Assembly (NCBI GenBank): GCA_007449985.2
Contig: VIIQ02000004.1
Span: forward strand, 992,001 to 1,056,000
Reading direction: 5' to 3'
Origin: Desmodesmus armatus
Taxonomy: Eukaryota; Chlorophyta; Chlorophyceae; Sphaeropleales; Scenedesmaceae
DNA length: 64,000 nucleotides
A program made the position numbers and the translations under genes. The notes under the pieces are model-generated. The model saw only the letters and a list, made by a program, of their open reading frames with translations. It did no database searches and was not told where the DNA came from. Shown piece by piece: positions 1 through 11,716 of this stretch; positions within the stretch are counted from its first letter, which is position 1; every line of letters starts with the position of its first letter.

Positions 1-3000
1 CATGCAGCTGGCAGTCTCTGGTTAATGTCGTGGCACGCCCGTGGGCCCTGCCCTCACCTGTGCTGACGCAGGCTCTGGGTTGATGTGCACAAACATGAGT
101 GTCTTGCCGTGGCCACCCAGGCAAGGCTGCAGAGCAAGACGACGCAGACAAAGACGGCACACAGGGATTGAGCAGCTACCAGGGCACAGGTGTGGTCTGC
201 TGGGAGCACATGTGATGGTCTGCGAGCGGGCCAAAGGGGTAAGCTTAGTGCTTGCCACATACATTGCATGGAGCTGATGCAGTTGAGGCTCAGCCACTGC
301 AGGTCAGGGCTGCATAACCACCCTAGAGGACCCCCAGGGTGCACCCAAACAGCAGCTGGAGTGCCCTCACCTGCAGCAGGTATGTGAGCTTGCTGTTGCG
401 GTAGGGGATGTGGCTGGTCTTGGAGGAGAGTGCCGCAAACACGTCGCCCAGTGCGCTCAGGCTCTGGTTGATGCTGCAGGCCTCACGCTTGCGCATGTCC
501 TCCACCATGGAGCGGTCCAGCCGCTCACTGCAGCGCAAAGGCACACAACCCGCCAAATGTCATCCAGCCATGTACTGACAGATCGGGTTTGGTAGGACCA
601 TTCAGCGGCAGACAACTTGCAAACCGTCACACAAATTGCACTCAAACGCTCATCCTGCATCAAGGTCTGGGCCCTGTGGCTTACTCATGCAATCGCCCAT
701 GGCCTGCAACCTCCTCCTTTTTGGTGTTGGTTCTTCACCAAAGACAGAGCGCCACACGTGATTGGAACCCACCAACTGCATGCCTAGGAATCGCAGCTGC
801 AAGCACGGGCACACCACCCACCTTCCAGCCAGGTCCACAAGACACAAGCTCCCCGAGAGGTGCGTGTTTGTGGCTGCGTGGCTCGCCGCAATGTACAGCA
901 TGAACACGCAGTGGCTGCGGCTAGACACCGCGTTCATGGCAGTTGCCTCGCATGCGCGCGCCTCTGCCGCACGAGCCATCAGCACTGCTGCGCTCTCTGC
1001 ATCTGTCACCGGCACACGCATCGCACCCTACAGAGCAGAAACATTTGACACATGCGTCAACAACAGCAAGTAGCACATGATGTACAGAAGCAGTGTTTCT
1101 GACATTCGTAGCCAAGCAATGCCAAACACTGTTGTTCTGACTACCTAGAAACAACCTTTGGCATGCAGACTATGGTGGCTGCTGACCGGCGAACCTAGAG
1201 CGAGGCAGTCTGGTGCGCACCTGCACAGTGGTGTGGCCGCCACTTGCGTCGTGCTTGATGGCGTTGGGGTCGCTGATGCGGCCAGCATCTGCGTGCTTGC
1301 CAGCACCATCAGCCAGCAGGTCCCTGGGGCAGCAGCAGCAGCAGACAGCAACCACAAGCCTTGCTTACATGCCCCTTCACACAGCATTTAAAAGCTGTCT
1401 TAGCGCACCAAACACTGCAGCAAGGCGCCATTTGAAAGCAGTCGGCTTTATGCCAGGCAATACGCAGTTGAGGTCAGGCGTCAAAGATGCAGCAACAATT
1501 GCATGTATAGCAACAGAATGGAGGGGCGCTGTGTGCAGGCGCCCTACCTCAGCTGGTTGTTGTACACCTCAATGCATGAGGCAGTCAGGGTGTACTGCCA
1601 CTCCTGCTCTGTAAGCTGCGCAACCGAAGACAGGATCTGCAGCAGCAGGCACAAGACCAAACAACATTTAGCGTCACCAATATCACCGTCCTGCACGCCG
1701 AAGCACCAAGGGAAACCAGCACAGTGACGCTCACAACTGCACAAGCGCGGTAGAAGAAGTTCACAAAGTGTGCAAGAGGGCATGTGCAGTGCCAGAATGT
1801 AGACAGTACTTTTCGAACATGTTGTTATGTTTGTCAACAAGCTAGTGCTGCAATGGCCGGCTAGCTCACCTGCTGCACTGCACGCGGCATGATGCCCTGC
1901 TGCTCTGGTGTGGGCCCTCCCGCCATAGTGAAGGTCTTGCCTGCACCCGTCTGGCCGTAGCTGAACAGACAGACGTGGTAGCCGTCCAGCGCTGACTGCA
2001 CCAGCTCACACACGCTGTCAAACACCTGCAGCACGCAGCCGCCAGCACAGCAGGCAAACAACGCGGTCAGAGATTTGTCTGGTGGCGGGACTGGTTAGGA
2101 CTAAATGTACAGCCAGCCAGCCTGTTGACAGGCCACCCAATCAGGTAGAGACAGCCGCCAGCAGGACGACAACAGGGGGGCACTGACAGCGGGCATGCGC
2201 ATGCTACATTCAGCCTGCTCCAGGCCTCAAGCTGCGGGCTCACAAAGTTCGGCTGCAGGCTTATAACAGTAAATTGGGCCTGCTGTCACTGCGATCATAG
2301 GACGCGGTGACAGCAGCAGGCATTCACCAGACCCACCTGCTGCTGCTGTGTGCCTGGCCCAAAGACCTTGTCAAAGTTGAAGGTGTGCTCCTTGCTGTCC
2401 AGCGCCAGGGAGAGCCCTGTGCCGCCGGCCAGGCAGCGCACTGCTGAGTGGGGGTGTGGCCGCACACGGCAGAACACTCGTATCTGCAGCATGCAGCAGC
2501 ATTTCATGCGCAGCAGGGCAGGCCATTCTGAGCGGGTCACGTATGGTATGTTCATCGGGCTTATGAACATCAGTAACGAGCAATGCAATAATGCTAGTTG
2601 CACACCAGCGCTGTCAGACGGCCATCACACCCACTGCTGCGCCTGGCGTCCTTACAAACTTGCCAGGCGACTGTGGCAGCAGCTGTGCGGACTCAGCACA
2701 CCAGCAGCAGTGCCCACACGACACAGGTGTTGTCTGTGACTTGTAGTTCAACTTTTACATAAGTCCAAGCCGGTGGGATTTAGTCTGAGCAGATCGGCCA
2801 GGGCAGCACGAACATCCTTCTTCCCATACTGCTCTCAAAAGTACGTGACAGCATGTGACAGCAGACACTCACGTTGCCGCGCAGCTCCACCATCTGGTTG
2901 TGCAGCTGCCTGCGCGTCGCCTCTGCTGTCACTGCCGCTGCCTGCAGGTTGCTGATGCGGCTGAGCAGCCGCCCAACAATGTCGCGCTGCTCGCCCTCAC

Positions 3001-6000
3001 CCATCACCTCCTGCAGCAGTAAAACAGCAGGCACCCATGCATGCTGGAGCGGATGCAATGGAGCAGATCAGAGCCCCTGCCTCCTGCCTGGGCTGGTGCA
3101 TCTAGGCAAGCTCCGGACTTGTTTCGCGCTGGGCTTGATCAGGTAGCCAAGCGTTCCAGACTGCAGCTGTGCGGCATCCACTGTTTGGGCTTTGGTTGGC
3201 AGCAACCATGTCAGCCAGCAGGAGCCGCATAGGTGCATCTGCCCACGCACATGCCACGCCATGTGTAGCCCAACCCGCCTGATCCACCGTGACCACCCAC
3301 CACCCACACCCCAACAGACCTGCAGAGCCTCAAACTCGCTCTCCAGGTGTGACAGGCGGGAGGCTTGCTGCGTGCTGAGGGCGCGTGCGTCCGTGAGGGC
3401 CTCCTGTGAGGCCTCCAGTGCTGCTGTGAGCTCCTCAGCCTTGGTGGCTGCTGCCTCTGCTGCCTCCTGCAGCTCCTTCAGCTGTTAGAAGCAGTGAAAA
3501 AGAACAATCAAGGATCATCAGCATTGGCATCAGCTTCTTTTGCTTAGTCGACTCCTGTGTGTGAGAGGATTACAAGCTGCCACAGCTACCTTTGCAACAG
3601 TCAGCCGTGCTGTTCATGTTGAGCCTGCATCCTGGCTTGAGTGGCACAGTCACACTCTGGGTGACAGAGCAACAGCTGCTGCATTGTTCTTGGTGCAGAT
3701 CGCATACCTGTGCCTGCAGGGCCGCCTGCTGAGCTGTCAGGGCGTCATGTGCTGCTTGCAGCTCCTCTGCCGCTGCCTCAGCTTGGCTCTTGCCTGTGGA
3801 TGCCGCTGCCAGCTGCTGTGACAGGGCCTCCAGCTCCGTGACAGCTGCGGCATGCTGGTTGCGTGCCTCGTCCCTGTCAGCCTGCAGAGCAGGGGACACA
3901 GCAGATGCACACAGGTTATGCTGGAGCTCATGCATGCCAGCTGTCATATGTTGGAGCACTCCTGTGTACTTCTATCCTTGCCTGATGAGACAGGTACAAG
4001 GATCCCTGATGAGACAGGCACAGATATTGCAGCACCGACTGCCCGCCACTCCCCACTTGGCCAAGGGCTGCAACATAGCCGGCCCACACCTAGCAGCAAA
4101 ACTTGCACCACCCCACTTCAAGTCCATTCTGCGCTGCCTATGCTTACACCTCCCACCACTGCTACTCTCCATTGGCTATCTCCCCCTGCAGCACTGCACC
4201 CTGCATTCACGCTCGGCCGCAGGCTTCACATCATAGAAGCCCACTATGCCCCACACCTTGAGCTGCTCCAGCTGCTTGTGCAGCAGCGCCTGCTTGGCTT
4301 GGTGCTCCTGCCCCTCGCTGGCCAGCTGCTGCTGCGCGGCCTCCATGCGGCTCGTCTTGAGCTTCAGCTCGCTCTCCAGCAGCATCACCTTGTCGCGGCT
4401 GCTGGACAGCTCCTGCTGCAGGGCTGCCTTCTCCGCAGTCAGGGCTGACACAGAGGCCTCAGCAGCATCCAGCTCCGCACGGGTCTGCAGCAATAGCAAC
4501 GGCAACGGCCACAGCCGGTACAGCAGGCAGCAAAGCAGGTTCGGCGGTCACAGCGGGCACAGCAGGCAGCAAGTCAGGGCTGGCGACAGCCCCACATGTG
4601 ATCTCCAGCACTGCAAACCAAGTGGCAGTCGGCTGCTGGATAAAGCATCAACACTGCCGGCACCTGGCACACAAGACGCACAGCGTCCAGACAGGCGCAA
4701 TCATGTCTTGCTTTCACAACTGCGGCAAAGTGCATGCGCGATGCGGCAGTGGCGCACCTGGGTCAGTTGCGCCATGAGGGAGGCCTCAGCTGACTGCTTG
4801 CCCTGCAGGCTGGCCTGCAGCCCCTCTTGCAGCTGCGACAGGCTGGACAGCTGTGCCTGCAGCTTGGCAACCTGTGTACTGGCTGCAGCCAGGCTGGCCT
4901 CCAGCTGCTCATTGTCGGCCTGCACACCGCACAACAGTGCATCACTTCTTGTTACTTACGTCCGCATTGGGGCACCTCAGGTACATGAGAGGCATGCTGT
5001 CAACACTAGCACAAGCAAAGACACTGGTGTGCATGGGAGAGAGCAAAGGAAGCGTACAGGGGTAGCAAGCTGCGGTGGCATTTTGTGCTGAGGCCTGGAC
5101 GCCCGGTGCGGTTCCGGCAGCCCGCAACAAAGACCTTGACGCCAGGTTGACAGCGCTTGCAGGAATTCACAAGCTGCATACAGCATGGAATATGACCATG
5201 TCCCCAGCAGCCGCATTACTACAACTGCTGTTGGCCCGCGTGAAGCATTGGTGCTCACCCGCAGTTGCGCCTCTTTGCGCTCCGCTTGCCAGCGCTCATC
5301 CTGCAGCTGCTTGACTGCCTCGCCCTGCACCACCTGCACCTCGCGCAGCTGCTGGCCTGACGCCTTGCGCAGCTCCTGCACGGTGACACAGCACATGCAC
5401 AGCACACATACGTGTGGAGGCTCCCTACATCACGGTACGTGACCTTCTGCAACCTCACAATACATCCAGCCGAAAATGGAATGGCTGGTTGCAACTCATG
5501 TGTCAGCACATGCATATGCACAAAAGCGTCAGACGCAGCCGGAGACTGTGCTGCCACATGATGCCCCAGACTGTTGGTCGGATTTTGGGGTACAGCATGA
5601 CTATCAGCATCAACCCCAGCACAGCAGGCGTGAACCCTCACTGACCAGGCGCACCACCTCAAATGCCCCAGCACACCTTGATCTCCTGCTCCAGCTGCTG
5701 GCGTGCGTGCTCTGCCTTCCTGGCTTCCTCCCGGGCACGTGTGCGCTGCTCCTCCAGGCCGTCCATCTCCCGCTGCAGGCGCGCAACCTGCACCACACAA
5801 GATGCGCCCGCATTTGGTTGGGTTTGAATTCGCTCATGAGGCTTCACGAGTGCATCCAGGCTTCATGGTGCTTGCACGTGGGTTGCTGCTGCATCAGGGT
5901 TGGGACTTCCATTCACACTGAGCGTGCCTACCTAAAGGCCAGCTAGCCTAGTGTGTGCTGGGGTTTGCGGCACCCAGCTGCCCAGGGACCAAATCCTACA

Positions 6001-7980
6001 GCGCTGCTCTCTACCAGCGCTTAAGATTGGCACCCACCTCGAACTTCTGTGCGTCAAGGGATGTGACCCACTGTGCACGCTCAGACTTGTACATAGACTC
6101 GGCCTGGGCCACCGCAACACGTGCCTGCGCTGCCTCAGCCTCCATGCGCAACTGTGCTGCCTCTGAGTCCAAGCGCACCTTCTCCAGCTGCAGGAAATCA
6201 GCACAAAAGCGGCATGCACGGCACACAGGTGGTGTGGCCCAGCACACTTGGCCAAGGCACAGCTACATAAGCCAGATGCCAGGGCTGCCAAGGCCATGCA
6301 CGCAACTGGAGTGGAAGATGGTGTCTGTGTTCGACTTGGAGCGCACTTCTGTCATCACAGCCAGATGGCAGCCTGAGAAACCACAGTGTACTGGCAGCAA
6401 CGCTTGCTGCTGTCAGTGTAATGGAGCCCTTGCTTACCTCCTGGTTCATCTCCTTCTCTGCCTTGACGCACATCTCAACAACGCTGCTGCACTTGCCGGC
6501 CATGTCACGGATACAGCGCCTCAGCACCTTCACCAAGCCTGCACCAAACAGGAGACAGGGCGGACAGACAACATCTCAAAACAACATCCTGTCGTAGATG
6601 AAGGCACAAGGGCTTGGTAGGCGGTTGTAGCACATGTAGGGAGTGCTAAGTCAGCACCTGTTGCTGCTCAAGAAACGATCTACTGGGGTTTCAAGTCCCA
6701 CGACCGCAGCAGCTCTTTGGCAGTGGGTGGAACATCCTTGGTCAATGCATTGGCCCTTACAGTAGCAGCACCCACAGCAAACAGAATGCCCTGCAGCACA
6801 TCCAAACCCTCCCAATGTGACCCCATCATGACCCAGACCCACCTGCTAGCTCGGCAATGCGTGACTGCGCTGTTGCGCCGTCACGTGTGCGCTGCAGCTG
6901 CGCTGTCAGCCCCTGCTCACACAGCTGCACAAACTCGGTGTCGCCAAAGCTGCTCTCTGCCAGCTGGGCCATGCGGCTGCCTGGGTGCTTCGCCTGGAAC
7001 TTCAGGCTCTGCAGCACGCCGCCTGCATCTGGGATGCTGCAGTGCAGCTGCAGGTTCTCGCAGCTCTGCAGGACAGACATGCCCGAGAAGCTCAGCGGCC
7101 CTGTGTCGTTGCTGCAGCTGCCGGGGCGCACGGTGCCGGCTGCGCCTGCAAGCGTGCTGTCTGGTGCAACAGACGCCGGCTCAGCTACAGGGATGGCAGA
7201 AGCGGGCGCGTCGCCTGCTGCCGCTGCTGCTGCGCCCAGCCTGGGGCCCTGGATGGAGGCCAGGGGTGTGGACTGCGGCAGCTTGCCGTCCCTGCTGCTG
7301 TCGCGCTTGAGCAGGGCAAGCTTCTGCTGGAGGGCCTCATACTCGCTCTGGAGTTTGTCCATGCCTAGGTCCCGGTTGTGGGTCCCGGACACCCGACGAG
7401 ACAAGCGCCTGGCCTGCTGCCTCTCTGCGGCCGCTGTGCTGGCGTCTGCAGGTGTGGGTGCTGCTGCTGGTGCTGCGGCTGCGGCTGCTGGTGCAGGCTT
7501 GGATGATACACCCGGAGCAGCAAGGATGCTGCTGGGGCAGCGCACGGAGCGCCCCGCAGCTGCAGTGGCTGTACCTCTGGCTGCGGCGCTCCCACTGGCA
7601 GTGGGTACACGCGGCTGTGTTGCGGTTAGCGCACGGCCAAATGCACGTGCAACTTTGGGCTTCTGGACACCGCTCCTGTCTGCTGACAGCGGGGCGGATG
7701 GCTGTTTTGCTGCGGACCTGGTGAGCACGCCTGTGCGCTGCTGTTGCTGCTGTGCAGTTGGGGTTGCACTGCCTGCCCTGCCTGCACTGGACACCCTTGT
7801 GGTGTACCTGGGGGTGCTGACGTTCTCCTTGTCAGTTGCTGCTCTGTTTGGTGTTGCCTTGGGCTTTGCTTTCTTGGGAGCTTGCTGTTCACTGGCCGGT
7901 ATACTGCTAGTATTGGCTGAGGTCGGTCTCAATGCTGGGCGCTGACATCTGCTGGTACGTGAAGTGCTTTTTGAGTCCAT
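1..7980 (-). CDS. Kinesin-14 (C-terminal motor kinesin), 3' end outside window
   Basis: Minus-end-directed microtubule motor; the family acts in spindle and cytoskeleton organisation. The start is the ATG at 7980. The first exon (7980 to about 6843) encodes a Ser/Thr/Ala/Gln-rich basic tail. About nine coiled-coil exons follow (near 6545-6438, 6190-6022, 5790-5680, 5378-5260, 4921-4761, 4484-4258, 3882-3710, 3480-3320 and 3012-2872). The coil ends in ELRGN, joined to IRVFCRVRP (2487-2340), which is the kinesin-14 neck-motor junction. The motor then runs to the window edge: P-loop GQTGAGKT at 1956-1933, EVYNNQLR near 1550, switch I SSRSH at 925-911, switch II DLAG at 835-824, [10 protein letters not shown] and [11 protein letters not shown] near 400, and [10 protein letters not shown] (126-58). 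The coil-before-motor order excludes N-terminal kinesins. The last motor helix lies beyond base 1. The exon list is read by eye, so individual borders may be off by a few bases; the family assignment is firm. Confidence 0.93.
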
Positions 7981-9729
7981 AAGCTCACAGATTGAGGCGT
8001 TCTGCGCTGTGCTGGCCAAACACCACACCACCCATCAACAACAGCTAGCTTGCTGTTCTTGAGATCCAGCATGCAGCGTCCCAAGAGGCGGTATGAATGG
8101 GAAATGCAACGCTTTTGAGAGTGTCGTCAGTGGATAAAGCGAAGGAAGTGGGAGCAAGGATCATCACCAACGCTTTGAGGGTGGTTGCACGAACTACAGC
8201 TAGCCCTACTGCCCACCAAGTGCATTCCAAGCGACGTGGAGACCAACGCTGAGTAAGGTACAAGCCAGCCATGCCAAACAGTCCAGCTGTCATTGCACGC
8301 AGTTTTGAACGCAGAGAGTGAGATGGGACCTTCATCAGAGGCTGGTGTCAGGGCCCCTGTCGTCGTCAGTTTTATGCCGTCTCGCACTGTGGTGCCCCGC
8401 CTCCTCCACAGTCTGGCACCTCACCCGAGGTGATCTGAACTTTTTGAGCTGTTGTAGTAAGATCGCAGAGGCTGAAGCTGCCGTGTCTGCCAACGAAAAG
8501 AAGTAATTCATTAGTGATGCATATGCATGTGCAGCTGAAGCTAGACGAGCTTCGGGGCCCCCAAACCCTTGGCTCACTGTGACATGAAGGTGTCTGGCCA
8601 GTTGCTGCCCTTCTGCTGGGCTGGATGTTGCATCAAAGCTCCACTGTGATCATCAGTGCTGGGTCATGCGGGCTGTTCCTCCTGCTGGGCTGGGCTGCTG
8701 TCAACAACACTCTGTCTGGGCTGATGCAATAAGTCTCTGCCTTTTTGAGCTGCAGTGAAGCTTCCTCCAACACAGAGCCCCTGTATGGTTCTCCCCATCC
8801 GTTAATACATCTGGAAGCCTCTTTGCTCCACTTGGGCCAAAGGATCCCACCTCCTGCAGCTAGTACAGTACAGGCCCAGGGCGTTGTTCATCAATTGTGG
8901 TTCATGACAGCTTCCGCGCCACACTCCCCGAGAGTCTCTGCGGCCCACAGCGGCCTGGCTGCTATACGGAGTCTCATACACCCCAGAACCCACACTTGGC
9001 GACCCAGCTGCTAACATTACAGTATGTACCTGCTCAGTGGTGAGCTTGAGCAGTCTCGCGCCGACTGCTGGCTGCGCCTGCTCTGTCGAGTGCGCAGCAT
9101 GCTTCCGCGTTGAAATGAAGCCTGACAGCCACACACACCACATGGTGTATCCGCTACAAGCACGCACGCTATACATCTCTCGAAACTAGCACAATTCCAC
9201 TGCTACTGCCTTCAAGGCGGACTGCCACCCCTCGCCTGCTGCCACCAGCCACGCCCCTGTAGCTGCTGCCAGCATGGCACTTGCACTCCCTCTGTGCCTT
9301 CAAGCTCCTGCAGTGTTCATTACAGACAGTGGGGCAGGGACAAACGAGCAGGGACAATCAAGAAGGTCTACAGGTAGCAGCTCGCAGCCAATTGAGCAAT
9401 TTCTCCTGTGCAGCGGCTTGGGCAAGATATACATGTAGTAGGTGTTGTATGCCATGCACCGTGCAAAGCCGCTCCTTCCTGTCGACAAAGACAACATGCA
9501 CCGGTTACAAAGGGGGCTGTGTTTGTGCTCATGAGCACATGCTGCGAGGGTGCGACAGCAGCCTGCACATGCTGCCATTCCACGCTCACAATTTATGAGC
9601 AAGGAGCAGCCTACTAAGCCGCACAGCACATGCGCCAGTAAACATGAAAGCAAAAGCACACCAGCTTCAGCATATATCTCACACAATGTGCTCACCTTGC
9701 CATGACAAGCCGCCCACAAGCCCACCAGC
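7981..9729. other. Intergenic stretch, no gene seen
   Basis: Lies upstream of the kinesin start and downstream of the F-box/LRR stop. Short open frames occur on both strands, but none shows domain motifs or joins to a neighbour in phase. It should hold the kinesin promoter and 5' UTR and the 3' UTR of the LRR gene. Minus-strand TGTAA-type motifs occur near 9503 and 9320. No RNA gene or mobile element was recognised. Confidence 0.5.
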
Positions 9730-10953
9730 TCATAAGCCAGGCCGGCTCCAGCGATGGCCCTCCACCCTCGTCACACCAGACGGCAGCTGCGCCAGGCAGC
9801 TGACGTCAAAGCCCCCAGGAGTCACACCCAACAGCGTCAGCTCCTGCAGCGCAGGGCAGCTGGCCGCGATCATAGCAACCTGTGCTGCCTCCACACAGGG
9901 CTGGCAGTGGTATGGAAGCCCTTTGAGCATCAGCACCTTGAGGTGTGGGAGAACGCGCCCTGGAGGGAAGATGTGTTCAAAGGCTTCCTGGGGCACCAGC
10001 TGATCGCCGCAGCAGTCTATCAGGCGAAGAGCTGTGAGCTGCGTGGATGCTGTCAGGGCTGAGAAGCACTGGTAGCTGCCCCCATGCTCCTCAGCATAAT
10101 CGCCGATAAAGTGTATGTGTATGCCTTGCACCCACAGGTCCCTGAGCTCCGTAAGGTGCTGCAGTGCGTCCAAGACCGCTCTTGGTCCTGAATCATCCTC
10201 CTCTGGCCAGTCTTCCCTCATGTCCCAGCACAACCGCGTCAGGTGTCGCAGGTTGCTAAGGGTTGCCACGCTTGCTGCTGCCATGCTGTCCATACTCAGC
10301 GACACATCTGAGAGCTGGGGCAGCAGCTGCAGCCGCGGCCACAGCGCGGAATATGCCTGCCCCTCTGTAAGCTGCCGTGTCTGCTTGTCACTGTCGTCAC
10401 AGAGCCTGACGAAACCCCAACGCAACTTAGACAGTGCGGGTGCGCTCAGGAGCTGTGACAGCAATGTCACAGTCAACTCGCACGCCCACAGGTCCAGCTG
10501 TCGCAGCTGCGGCAGGACAGCAGCAGCAGCAGTCCTGCCAATGCTGCCTGCTGCGTTGCTGCTGCTTGGGCCTGTGAGCAAGGATCCCCTAGTCCTCCTA
10601 GTGCTGCTGCGCGTGGTGACCCCAGTTGCTAGCTGGACGCTGGGTGTGCTGATGTCCAAGCTGCGCAGCCCTGGGAGTTGCTGGACAGGCAGCTGCAGCC
10701 CGCGCGACCCTTGGTAGTACGAGCCATAGTCTTGGACGCGCAGCCCTACTACCACAGCCCCGTGCTTGGCCAGCCAATGCTGCAGCTGCTGGCAGTGCTC
10801 CCTGCTTCTGAGCGTCACCTCCACATCAGCTGGTGCTGCTGCTGCAGCTGCTGCCCATGCACGGCACACCAACGCACAGCACCTGAGGCGCTGTCTCAGT
10901 GGTATGTGCAGCATGATGCAGGCTACTGCTGCCTCTGGGAGCTCTGGGAGCTG

Positions 10954-10965
<12 letters not shown>
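9730..10965 (-). CDS. F-box/leucine-rich-repeat protein, 5' end unresolved
   Basis: Probable substrate-recognition subunit of an SCF ubiquitin ligase. The frame contains LPELPEAAVACIM followed by LRQRLRCCALVCRAW, the algal F-box signature, coded at about 10960-10860. Leucine-rich repeats follow, with LRSLDIS, LRQLDLWACELT, LSDVSLSMD, LRHLTRLCWD, LTALRLIDCC, LKVLMLKGL and LQELTLLGV, ending at the stop at 9730. The ATG at 10914 lies inside the F-box, so it is unlikely to be the true start. The open frame continues upstream through a CAG tract read as poly-Ala (11000-10956), and the real start is probably in that region or in an upstream exon. Most of the protein is one long exon of at least 400 codons. 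The substrate is unknown. Confidence 0.75.

Positions 10966-11000
<35 letters not shown>
10956..11000. repeat. CTG/CAG tract at 5' side of the F-box/LRR gene
   Basis: About 14 CTG triplets on the + strand (CAG on the gene's sense strand). The tract is open in Gln, Ala and Ser frames, and the Ala frame leads directly into the F-box. It may be coding or may lie just before the first certain exon. Confidence 0.85.
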
Positions 11001-11716
11001 TTGGAGGTACTCTGCAAGGCTGGAGGAACCTGCAGCAGCAGTCAGCGCCAACAGGCAGTAATGGGCATTAATAACAACTCCTTCTAAGATAAATGCATCA
11101 ACAAGACGAGGCAGCAGGTCTCGCAACAACCACGGCTTTGCAGGTCCCAGATCTCTTGAAAAATGATCAATCCAAAGATGTTGCCGCATCTACTGGCGCC
11201 GCTGCTACTTCATGACGGGTGTAGCATCACCAACCATGCACCCACCGTGCTGCCATCGCGCCTCTCAGAGTCTGAGCGTGCCAATTGGTGTGCCAAGACG
11301 TGCTGTGTGCGTGATGCCGCGTTCTCGTGCAGCTGAGCTCCAGCTCTGACGATTAACACAGATGTAAAACAGCTTCTGACAGAGATTGCTGCAGTACAGA
11401 CCCTGTTGTGTGCGTTTGGGCACAAGGTTTTTGTTGAGAACATCCTTGGGTAGGGACCGTCAGCTGGCATTTTCGCATACGTCACATCTGATGTTAAGCT
11501 GTTCAACACCATTTGGCCCGCTCAGCGTGCACCTCAACTTCCATCCCATCCCCACCATGTCCATCGTACGGCACTGTCGACCAGTCTAGATCTACAGATC
11601 ACAACTCCAGGGCGCTCAAGCATCAGCGTACACCTCAACTTCCATCCCATCCCCACCATGTCCATCGTACGGACCCAGCTACAAACATTACAACACCCCC
11701 TGCTCAGTGTAATCAG
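11001..11716. other. Intergenic or 5'-UTR region with a direct repeat
   Basis: Between the F-box/LRR gene and the RING-gene stop. A stretch of about 48 bases at 11526-11573 recurs at 11630-11677 (both contain cacctcaacttccatcccat and ccatcgtacgg), spaced 104 bases apart. No supported coding frame. Confidence 0.6.
11688..11692 (-). promoter_or_regulatory. Polyadenylation-type signal TGTAA, RING gene
   Basis: TGTAA on the minus strand about 25 bases after the RING-gene stop at 11717. TGTAA is the usual green-algal polyadenylation motif. Assignment rests on position and motif only. Confidence 0.45.
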
